Assembly (NCBI RefSeq): GCF_004359215.1
Contig: NC_090622.1
Span: 3,260,696 to 3,274,144 of the forward strand
Origin: Bremia lactucae
Lineage: Eukaryota > Oomycota > Peronosporomycetes > Peronosporales > Peronosporaceae
Direction of reading: 5' to 3'
Length of the DNA stretch: 13,449 nt
Position numbers and translations under genes: made by a program. Below, piece by piece: positions 6,520 to 13,449 of this stretch (the stretch's first letter is position 1; each line of letters begins with the position of its first letter). The notes beneath the pieces were generated by a model. It made no database searches and was not told the origin of the DNA. It saw only the letters and a program-made list of their open reading frames with translations.

Positions 6520-9180
6520 CTACATATCAAACGTAAACTCGCTCACGACTGGAAAGTGATCCGACAAGTTGTACTGCGGTTGGTTATGCCACATCCACGG
6601 GTGAGACGTGGTCAAAGGCTGGACCCAACTGGACGCTGTCTTGGGCTGCCGATGGTTTCGCGAGTACAGAATGTAGTCGAGCAACTCGAGACTGCCATCG
6701 GTGCTCAGACCCTCGGCCGCCAGCGCATTCACGCGGGGATCAAAGCTGTACTTGCGCCGGTGTTTCAAGTCGGCAGCCGACAAACGTTTGGGCCCGTCGG
6801 ACATCGAGCCGAGTTGATGCGGCCGCACGACCGACGGGTCCTTGGCTTCAAACATTTCAAGCATCTCGTCGTACTCTTGATTCGTCTTGTTCAGCCAGTA
6901 GTCGACGTTCATGTCGCCCACAAAAAGCACGACGTCGTTCACGGGATCAATGTCCATCGCGCGCATTAAATTCGCAACCATCTTGATTTGCAGCTTCCGC
7001 ATTGTCCGCGAGAGGTGGTCGTTCCACGCTTGCAAGTGCGTCGACAAGACGTGAACGAGCAGGCCGTTCTTGAGGATCTTGCAGTACAGCACGCCCTTGT
7101 CCGCGAGTTTGTCCGCGCCTGCTGACGCGCCTTCAAAGAGCTTGACGCGGACACTCAAGATCGGGTACTTGCTCGCGACAACCACGCCTCCGTTCAAGAG
7201 CTTGCGCATGTTGGACTTGTTCAAGCGCTTATGACCCACGGTCGGAGAAAAGAAAAAGTAGCCAGCATTCGACAGTTTCTGGAGCAAGAGCTCGCGTGCG
7301 CGGTGGTCAAAACACTCGGTGAGGACCCACACATCACAGGGCGGCAAGACGTCGCCAATCAACCGTGCGCGCGTGTTTTTCTTGGGCGAACAGCTCGTAA
7401 ACGCACTGACTTTGCGTGGCATCATCCAGACATTGTACGTGCCGACGCTCAAGTGCACGCGTCGATGCTCCAAGTGCGCCAAATACCGCGTGGATTCCTT
7501 GGCCAAACACTTGAGGTCTCCATCTTCGCGCAACGGGATCATGGTCGTGGGTTTCGCCTCCGTGGTCAAGTACAAATCGCTGTCCTTGTAGTACTCGCGC
7601 GGTCGAATGCCACACGCACGTCCATTAAATTTGGCAACGACCGTCATGGGCTGACCCCATCGCAGAAACTCGTCGCTCGGGGCCACGGGGAGGCGGTAAT
7701 TGCTTCCCGTCACTTGGTGCCGCACAGGCTCTACGGTCGCGACGTAAAACTTGCCTAGAGGGTTATTAAACGACATGTTGGGCAGGTCTTTCATGAGCGC
7801 TTTCTGGCGCCGTCGAAGCTCTTGACGGTCCCGTTGTCGGTCGCGTTGCTGCTGGAGCGTCTCACTAAACTCCGACACGAGGTTCATGTAAGACTCGGAG
7901 ATGGAGCGGTAGATGGCGCTAGAGCTCGGAATCGCTCCAGCGGACGAACTCGAGGCGCGACGACGGCTACGCGTCGCTGCCGCATTTACAGAATTGTCGT
8001 CGCGAGCGCCAAATCGTGAGCGCGGGTCACTCACAGCTGCTTGGAACGCCGGCGTCAAGTCGAGACTGTGACGCTGGGAATTGTATTGCAAGGAACGCAC
8101 GGATTGCTGCATCTTTCGACTGCGCGGACGCTGTTGGTACAGTGGAGCGTTCGTGAGGTTCTGCAGCTTGCGACCACGTGGAACGACGCGACTTGGGGCA
8201 CCTTGGAACGGACTCGAATCCACCACGTCGACAATGAATCCACAGGACGCAGTCGTGGTCTCTCGTCGGCTGTCGAGTTCAAATTCCTTCTCGTCGCGGC
8301 TTTCGATCCTCGTGTCAATCACGCGACTCGAGTCGGTCTCGGACATAAGCGTCTGATGGCTCAGGATCGTGTGCCGACGCGACGCGAGCGCCAATCGCTT
8401 CAGTGTCTGCCTCGTGTCGTCCATGCCAACGCCACTGGCTCGCACTTGTCGATGGAACGCCAGATTCACGGGCGGTTTGCTAATCGTCACGGCGCCTCGA
8501 TGACTCAAGTACCGAATCGCGCGACCCGTGTCGGCGTGGACCACAATAAGCGGTGTACCAAATTTCACAGGTAACCCGACACTTGCAAACACGAGTTGTT
8601 GCTTCTTCGTGTCAAATTCAAACAATTGAAACGCCACGGACCCGTGCGTGGCACGAGAGCCATGTACAGGTGTATCGGCGTCACCCGCGACGCCGCTGGT
8701 CGTTAGAAAAGGACTGGTCTGCGTCTTAAAGCAAAGGTCGTCGTCACCCCCCAGGAGTGGGACACTCTCGCATTGACCACACGAATCGTTCCCTTCGTTA
8801 TACACGTCGTTTCCAAAGAGCGCGGCGTAGCGCTTGCGAAAAAGACCTTTGCGCCAGACAAAAAAGCCGGCAATGCCCATGAGACCACCCGTTGCGAGGG
8901 TCGAGGCCGCAAGCAACGCCATTTGCTGGTACGTTAGGTTAAATTTGTGGGTAAGGGCCAATAGTTGCCCCTCGCAGAGGAACGCAACTCGGTCTCCATA
9001 GCAAATGTATTCGTCCGTGTCCATCGTACTGTGATGTACTGTACGCATGCAAGACGAATTAGTACGATCAGAGGGGGAAGAAGGAAGGGCCTCCTTACGG
9101 TCGGTCTTCGTGCGTGGCACAGTCTGGCGGAAAGAGTTGCTTTGAAGAAGTGGCACGTCGATGTCCTCACCCTTAGGCAT
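6520..9180 (-). CDS. neutral-sphingomyelinase-like phosphodiesterase (EEP/DNase I fold), membrane-anchored, 886 residues
   Basis: The C-terminal 310 residues carry the motifs of Mg2+-dependent sphingomyelinases, which cleave sphingomyelin to ceramide and phosphocholine. These are TYNVWMMP (Asn583), TECFD (Glu622), LNGGVVVASK (662-671), DKGVLY, THLQAW (His715), GDMNVD (Asp756, Asn758), LDYIL (Asp835) and SDHFPVVSE (Asp874, His875). All expected metal and catalytic positions are present, so activity is likely. Residues 87-108 form one membrane helix followed by WRKGLFRKR. By the positive-inside rule the catalytic part faces the cytosol, and an NLT sequon lies before the helix. Between helix and enzyme are two similar beta-rich blocks (about 180-240 and 475-555) around a disordered Ser/Arg-rich linker with an RDRQ-repeat coiled segment. 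It is longer than bacterial enzymes (about 300 residues). The start is ATG 9180 (A at -3); nine upstream codons lead only to a TTG. No intron is needed. The substrate is inferred. Confidence 0.9.
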   Translation of the reverse strand: MPKGEDIDVPLLQSNSFRQTVPRTKTDRKEALPSSPSDRTNSSCMRTVHHSTMDTDEYICYGDRVAFLCEGQLLALTHKFNLTYQQMALLAASTLATGGLMGIAGFFVWRKGLFRKRYAALFGNDVYNEGNDSCGQCESVPLLGGDDDLCFKTQTSPFLTTSGVAGDADTPVHGSRATHGSVAFQLFEFDTKKQQLVFASVGLPVKFGTPLIVVHADTGRAIRYLSHRGAVTISKPPVNLAFHRQVRASGVGMDDTRQTLKRLALASRRHTILSHQTLMSETDSSRVIDTRIESRDEKEFELDSRRETTTASCGFIVDVVDSSPFQGAPSRVVPRGRKLQNLTNAPLYQQRPRSRKMQQSVRSLQYNSQRHSLDLTPAFQAAVSDPRSRFGARDDNSVNAAATRSRRRASSSSAGAIPSSSAIYRSISESYMNLVSEFSETLQQQRDRQRDRQELRRRQKALMKDLPNMSFNNPLGKFYVATVEPVRHQVTGSNYRLPVAPSDEFLRWGQPMTVVAKFNGRACGIRPREYYKDSDLYLTTEAKPTTMIPLREDGDLKCLAKESTRYLAHLEHRRVHLSVGTYNVWMMPRKVSAFTSCSPKKNTRARLIGDVLPPCDVWVLTECFDHRARELLLQKLSNAGYFFFSPTVGHKRLNKSNMRKLLNGGVVVASKYPILSVRVKLFEGASAGADKLADKGVLYCKILKNGLLVHVLSTHLQAWNDHLSRTMRKLQIKMVANLMRAMDIDPVNDVVLFVGDMNVDYWLNKTNQEYDEMLEMFEAKDPSVVRPHQLGSMSDGPKRLSAADLKHRRKYSFDPRVNALAAEGLSTDGSLELLDYILYSRNHRQPKTASSWVQPLTTSHPWMWHNQPQYNLSDHFPVVSEFTFDM

Positions 9181-9225
9181 GGTGTCGACCGTACTACGTC
9201 GCCACAACGTGTGCGTAAACCTATG

Positions 9226-9234
9226 CGAAATGCT
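9226..9234 (-). promoter_or_regulatory. weak Inr-like element before the sphingomyelinase-like gene
   Basis: On the minus strand GCATTTCG (around 9232-9226) fits the core of the oomycete initiator YCAYTYY except for its first base. It lies about 50 nt before ATG 9180, the expected distance. The following bases match the FPR consensus poorly, so this is only a candidate start region. Confidence 0.25.
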
Positions 9235-10312
9235 ACCTTACTTAGGAATTGCGTTGTGATCTGAGTGCTACTTTTGGAGCGGACCTATTTTTTGGGAGCA
9301 AATGTGAACTGCACGGATATGAATTGTTATTTTGTAAGCTGTCACACGCCCAATTTACACTAATACGTACAGTGTTGTTTGTTTACTGTGTGACAGCAAG
9401 TACTGTTGCGCAACGACGTCATTTGATCATTCTTAATAATAGCAGTTCCAGAATTAAGTCTAGAAGCGATATTCAATGTTGGTTGGCCGAAAAGAAAACA
9501 CAATCTCACTTTTTTGTTGAAATCCCGAGTGACTTGAGAATACCGAAAGCATCTTTTGAAGTGGTAGCGAAAATGCTTTTGTAATTGTTCGGAGCAAAAC
9601 CTGGAAATTATTGCGATGAAAAATGATGTGCATAGGTTGATAAACAGAAAGACTATCAATTCTGATTTGCTGCTGTATTGTCGCCTCTGCAGGTGGTCCA
9701 CCACAAGGATGTCTTAATTTTTGGGCATTTAACGACGTCGCCAAAGCAACCTATATGCGATATTGTGCAGAACAGTAAATACGTATGGTCAGTATATTCA
9801 CAAGTACGCCCGCTACCTTAGTTTTATATCAGTAAAAAACCCTGAATTTCTCATTATTTGTTGAGCCTGATATGAACTATTGATAATAAAATTGCTGCTG
9901 TCCTGACTACGGAAAAAGAAGCAGCAACTTTTATAGTAATCACATAACGCGAAAGCAGATAGTCCATGATCTGGCAACGTTGCAGATTTCGCAAATCGTT
10001 CGACCTTAAAAGGATTATCGTACTTAATTTAAAAGTTGTCTGGTTATTTAACCAGCTGTCTTTGGAGCTGTAAAAAAGTGATTTTGCACATGATCTCGTT
10101 CCATAAAATTCCTATGAGAATAATAATAGATATCATTTACAAAAATAGGACAATAATAAAGAAGAATAAATCCGGACACCCCTTCTTTGCTAATCAGACC
10201 TCCTCACAGAGAGCCCTCAGATAATGTATCCTCGATCAAAAATTAACCTTACACAACGTATATATTTTGACGTCCTCCGTGGTCGTTCTATGGTTGCTAA
10301 CTTATTACTTAG
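9235..10312. other. AT-rich intergenic stretch, no gene recognised
   Basis: This is the upstream side of the minus-strand enzyme gene, up to the LTR of the second gypsy element. Frames of 60-114 codons occur on both strands (9249-9584 +, 9360-9704 -, 9460-9744 -) but they overlap, lack a domain, and some begin at TTG. I see no LTR, transposase motif or RNA gene. A short tail such as IPKASFEVVAKMLL on the plus strand is not enough to claim a remnant. Confidence 0.5.
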
Positions 10313-10614
10313 TGTAATCCGGTAACTAATAACCTATGATAACTAATAGGAAAAATGCTACAAGTTATCCGAGGGAGGACTGTATATTCATATTTTTCCA
10401 TAAATACTTTTCCTCATTAGATAATATTATTACGCTCGACATCCTGAACGTGAATGCACCTATGTGCATTCCATACACGAGGGTTGGTCACAAATGTGAA
10501 CCACACCCGAGTGCTGGGTCTAATTATTTAATTTGGTAATTGACCATCCCCTTTAGCACACGAAGTGTACTTAACGGGGACTGTGTAACATTATGGCAAC
10601 TTTAGTCCGTTACA
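10313..10614 (-). repeat. probable 3' LTR of the second gypsy element (about 302 bp)
   Basis: On the minus strand it starts TGTAACGG directly after the purine tract CTTTAAGGGGATGG and probably ends CCGGATTACA at 10313, giving TG...CA tips that share TGTAA as a terminal inverted repeat. The start is well supported by the purine tract and by likeness to the first LTR. The end is less certain, because no second copy is present. It contains perfect stems such as GAATGCAC/GTGCATTC around 10451-10470. Confidence 0.6.
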
Positions 10615-10628
10615 CCATCCCCTTAAAG
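10615..10628 (-). other. polypurine tract of the second gypsy element
   Basis: CTTTAAGGGGATGG ends exactly where the LTR starts. A near copy (AAAGGGGATGG) occurs inside the LTR around 10546-10557 and could confuse boundary calls. Confidence 0.55.
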
Positions 10629-10877
10629 AACGAGTTTACATTTTTAATTCGTCAAAGAGGAGCGAGGATCTGCGAGCAGCTTTACGCGCCGCTAGTTCTC
10701 TCAATTACTCTAGCGACCTGTGTTTCCATAAACGGCGCCAATGATGCCACCTTAAAGGAACCACGTTGGTGGGTCGTCTGCGAAGACGCCCACTCAACCT
10801 CGCACTTAGTGCACGCGCAGCGTTAACTCGCCGGCCGCGTCCAATGCCTTAGTCGAAACGCCCACAGCTACTTGAGA
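10629..10877. other. spacer between chromodomain stop and LTR of the second gypsy element
   Basis: No gene on the element strand is seen after the chromodomain stop, apart from a short open tail. A 10-bp stem with one bulge (GTGGG-CGTCT / AGACG-CCCAC) lies at 10769-10793, and a GGTGG/CCACC-type fold lies beside it. The plus-strand 77-codon frame at 10593-10826 crosses the LTR edge and is judged a chance frame. Confidence 0.5.
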
Positions 10878-13023
10878 CTAGCGAAGAGGCCTCAGCTGGT
10901 GCTCCTTTTCATAGGCAGCCACCAAGTCGGGCAAATCAATACGTAGGGTATCGATCGGTTCCCAAGAGTCAAAATTCTTCGGGTAACCTTTCCATTGGAC
11001 GAAGATTCGATACCTTTGCCTCACGGAGCGAAGGGAAAGCAACCTTCCAACAAGGAAGCGTTGATTCCCACCCGCATCCATAAAAGCAGGCGGCGCCCGA
11101 TAGAAATGGCGAATTCACCCACCTAATTGCGGCTGCCTTTCCTTCGTCCGTTTAGTCGCACACGTTAAGCACTGCCGAACGGCGTATTGCGGATGAGGGT
11201 CAAGACTGAACTCGGATCTTCAGGATATCCGAGCGAAGGATCGTCAGGATTATGAACGCCTGAAGACTCACTTGGACCTCTTTGAAAGGATTTTGCTGAG
11301 GGATCCGCATTACTCGCGTGACGTCCCTCGCTCACCGAGTTTTGTTCGTGGTGGGAGGAGTCGGTCGGCTGACAGTTTTTCGCCTTCGCCGTCCCCCTCA
11401 CCCGAACGACGCTCGACTCACAGTCGGCATCACCATCGGTCTCCTTAGACGGATTGTGATATGTGACCTCGTACGGGTCTACATACCGTTTCAGACGACC
11501 CGCGTAAAATACGGGGTGCGTCTTCAAATACGGAGGAAGAATGAGCCTATAATTAAGGTCTCCAACCTCTTCTACTACCTAAAGGGCCCAATGAAACGGG
11601 GCAACAACTTCGTAGTACCTCCTGGAAGTACAGAAATTGCAGTTTTAGGTAGCATAGCAGTACCTAATAGTAATTTCTATCCCACTCTAAGGCGTTCATT
11701 ATTTTTGCGACCATTGCGGTCCGCATATTCTTTTTGCTTGTTCTGTATGCTTGCCATTGCGTCACGGACTTTTCGTGTGATGGCTGATCGCTCATCCACA
11801 AAATGTTGAGCCTCGCACACGTTTTTAGCATCAAACTTGCCTATGACACCGCCGAGAGGTCGCTCATAAGGCGTATTTTGACTGACCACTGCTAAACTGG
11901 CAGGGTCACTAGGGCAAGTTTTTGTCGTTGAGATGAATAATATCCTCGCGGGTCATCGTCATATTGACGAAAGTATGGCCCTCTTTCGCACTGAGCATAG
12001 TGAGGTGCCCTCCCCCACCGAGGCTCGGGCTGCGAACAAACGAGACTGGTGTCCGAGGATGGTGACTGGCGTCCGAGGATGGTGCAGTCCGTTAATATAA
12101 AACGGTGTCTCACCCGTACTGGCGTGAGCACTGTTATTTATAGTGAGCTCCACAAAAGGCAATTGCTTGGTCCACTCTTTGGGAGTTGGAATCGTGCGTA
12201 AGACATCCAGCACGACCCGATTGGCACGTTCAATTTAGTTATCGGTCTGAGGAATGATCTGCGGTCGACGTGTGGAGCTTGCTACCTAGCAGCTCAAACA
12301 AATGTCGCCAAAATCCAGACGTAAACCGTGGATCCCGAACCGATACTATGGACTGAGGCATCGCGTGTAGTCGGTAAACATGATCCAGGAACAAGATAGC
12401 TGCCTCCTTTCCTGTGACCGATGTTTTACATGGTGCTAAGTGCACCATTTTGCTCAGTCTGTCTACAAAGACGTCGAGCCCCGTCCGATTCTTATGATCG
12501 GGCGGCATGCCAAACGGTGCAGGCTTAATACGCTGATACTGCTCGCAAGAGCGAATATAGTCGGCCACCCATCTATATAGGTGTGGCCACCAAAATTCCT
12601 CTGACACTCGTAAGAATATCTTTCACGGCCCAAATACTCACTAGATGGCGCATCATGGAGCCCGTGAAGGATCGTCAGCTTGAGATCTGTGTGATGAGGC
12701 ACATAGATTCTCAAGGGATCACAAGGGAACAGCTGATGCCATAACAGGCAATCGCTGTAGCTAAAGCAATTTAGCTTAGCTTTTAGGTGTGACGGAAGGG
12801 AAACGTTTCGTCCACCAAAGTGATCCAACAGTAGGCGACAATGGTCGTCCTGACTGTAGCTCTCTTTTATCTTAGAGGCCAATGAGCTCGTCACGTGGCA
12901 TACCTTCATCACTGCCAACGTTGACAGGTGAAATTGTGTATTCGTACTAGACACACTTTCCTGGTGTCTAATCTCGATGTCTGGTCTGCATAATAAAGCG
13001 TCAGCCAAGATATTCGACTTAAA
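10878..13023 (-). pseudogene. gypsy pol remnant: linker, degenerate integrase, integrase tail, intact chromodomain
   Basis: SNILADALLCRPDIE (from 13020) begins the linker after RNase H. In the zinc finger HDAPSSEYLG replaces the usual GH by EY, and CEQYQ has lost the second Cys. A frameshift near 12615 leads to VSEEFWWPHLYRWVADYI. Between QRIKPAP and MPPDHKNRTG about 25 codons are missing, including the first catalytic Asp. The second Asp is replaced (SIVSVRDPRF; family SDRDPRF). A one-base insertion near 12249 and a TAA at about 12237-12239 precede IERANRVVLDVLR, which keeps the Glu. A 20-bp duplication at 12045-12084 breaks the frame again. KTHPVFYAGRLKRYVDP at 11527 starts the integrase tail. 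A full chromodomain lies at 10878-11081 (FVQWKGYPKNFDSWEP). The enzyme is dead. Confidence 0.85.
12045..12084. repeat. 20-bp tandem duplication inside the integrase remnant
   Basis: Units 12045-12064 and 12065-12084 (ACTGGTGTCCGAGGATGGTG and the same with C for T at base 6) differ at one base. On the minus strand the duplication repeats the codons of HHPRTPV and shifts the frame, because 20 is not a multiple of three. Confidence 0.9.
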
Positions 13024-13137
13024 CATCTGACCTCTCGGCCGACGGCTTATACCAAGCTGTTGCCGAGGCACTGTTGTAGGATTGCTCCTCAACTAAGGCA
13101 GTTTGGATTGCCTCTTCCATCGTCGACGGCACCTTTC
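13024..13137 (-). pseudogene. gypsy gag fragment (minus-strand copy)
   Basis: The minus-strand frame KVPSTMEEAIQTALVEEQ and onward (about 38 codons) matches the plus-strand gag copy on the other side of 13138. The gag text stops at GGTCAGATG (13024) and continues directly into the pol linker, so the rest of gag, protease, reverse transcriptase and RNase H are missing. It forms the left arm of the long inverted repeat. Confidence 0.75.
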
Positions 13138-13252
13138 TAAAAAGGGCCTGTCGCGATGGAAGAGGCAATCCAAATTGCCTTGGTCGAGGAGCAATCCTAC
13201 AACAATGCCTTGGCAACGGCTTGGTATGAGGCATCGGCCGAGAGGTCAGATG
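13024..13252. repeat. long inverted repeat: two gag copies head to head, arms about 114 bp, spacer about 1-4 nt
   Basis: Positions that pair always sum to 26276 (for example 13120 with 13156, and 13024 with 13252), so there is no gap between the arms and the centre is 13138. Over the outer 97 bp I count 9 differences, about 91% identity; the inner 16 bp match less well. The left arm ends exactly at the deletion junction of the minus-strand element. Transcripts crossing the centre could fold into a long duplex. Confidence 0.9.
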
Positions 13253-13449
13253 CCACTGTCATGGAGTTGGCACTGCAGATGTTGTCTGTTACAAATGCTG
13301 GAAGCGCGGCCATATGATGGCTCGCTGCTATGCCAGGGTCCCTGCTGGGGCAAAGATGCCCAGCGAGAGGACTCCCTTCCTAAAGGGCGATGGCAAGAAC
13401 CAGCGTGCGAGACGCATGAGTTCTGCATCGACCACTGAGGGGTCGGGAA
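13139..13449 (+). pseudogene. gypsy gag fragment with CCHC zinc knuckle, runs off the window
   Basis: From ATG 13156 the frame reads MEEAIQIALVEEQSYNNALA, the end of a retrotransposon capsid region. A single-base loss near 13265 then shifts the frame into GVGTADVVCYKCWKRGHMMARC. This contains a complete CX2CX4HX4C knuckle (first Cys at 13287), which binds element RNA in gag proteins. The shifted frame stays open to the window end. A TAA lies in frame upstream of the ATG (13138-13140), in the inverted-repeat centre, so the N-terminal half of gag is absent. Whether a longer element lies to the right cannot be seen. Confidence 0.8.

Larger units (their letters stand above)
10313..13137 (-). mobile_element. 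second Ty3/gypsy chromovirus remnant, minus strand, with 3' LTR and internal deletion
   Basis: Read on the minus strand the order is a gag scrap (13137-13024), the RNase H-integrase linker and integrase zinc region, a damaged integrase core, the integrase C-terminus, a complete chromodomain, a purine tract and an LTR. Protease, reverse transcriptase and RNase H are absent, because gag is joined directly to the linker at 13023/13024. It belongs to a different subfamily from the element at 1-2038, as the linker, integrase tail and LTR differ. It is not mobile by itself. Confidence 0.85.

Noticed and set aside
6556..8574. Plus-strand frames of up to 177 codons opposite the sphingomyelinase-like gene
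   Set aside because: They are antisense shadows in GC-rich coding DNA, with no domains.
9181..9207. Nine-codon N-terminal extension of the sphingomyelinase-like protein
   Set aside because: It begins with TTG, not ATG. The ATG at 9180 has a good context and is the sensible eukaryotic start.
9249..9744. Frames of 94-114 codons in the AT-rich intergenic region
   Set aside because: They overlap on opposite strands, one starts at TTG, and no family is recognised.
10593..10826. 77-codon plus-strand frame
   Set aside because: It crosses the LTR boundary of the minus-strand gypsy element and has no domain.

Overview
The window looks like a piece of an oomycete nuclear genome, most likely a Phytophthora relative or downy mildew. 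The evidence is as follows. The Ty3/gypsy pol fragments read like Peronosporales chromoviruses (from memory, no search was run). One host gene has a 63-nt GTGAGT...CTGCAG intron. An Inr-like element joined to a good FPR element lies about 45-60 nt before that gene's start codon. Two compact host genes sit among heavily decayed retroelements.

Layout. (1) 1-2038, + strand: the 3' part of a dead Ty3/gypsy element. It holds a pol remnant with the integrase core deleted, a chromodomain with stop codons, a Ser/Thr/Ala-rich open frame, a polypurine tract and a 3' LTR (1585-2038). (2) 2039-4558: a repeat graveyard with a 74-bp tandem duplication, a Ty1/copia RNase H remnant (2888-3161), a minus-strand solo LTR of the same family as the first LTR (3275-3689, flanked by TTTTG), and AT-rich unassigned DNA. 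(3) 4619-6199, +: an intact two-exon gene for a 505-residue chromodomain protein. (4) 6520-9180, -: an intact gene for an 886-residue membrane-anchored neutral-sphingomyelinase-like phosphodiesterase, convergent with the previous gene and 320 bp away. (5) 9181-10312: AT-rich DNA with no recognisable gene. (6) 10313-13137, -: a second decayed gypsy element with LTR, chromodomain, degenerate integrase and a scrap of gag, its protease-RT-RNase H part missing. (7) 13139-13449, +: a gag fragment with a CCHC zinc knuckle, head to head with the minus-strand gag scrap, forming a long inverted repeat centred near 13138.

Only the two central genes look functional. I see no shared pathway between them: one probably acts on chromatin, the other on membrane sphingolipid. 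The most unusual signal is in the DNA itself. The first gypsy fragment and its LTR are packed with short, mostly perfect inverted repeats (at least 20 stems of 7-10 bp in 2 kb), in coding and non-coding parts alike, and several stems recur in altered sequence in the solo LTR. I saw no tRNA, rRNA or CRISPR array.
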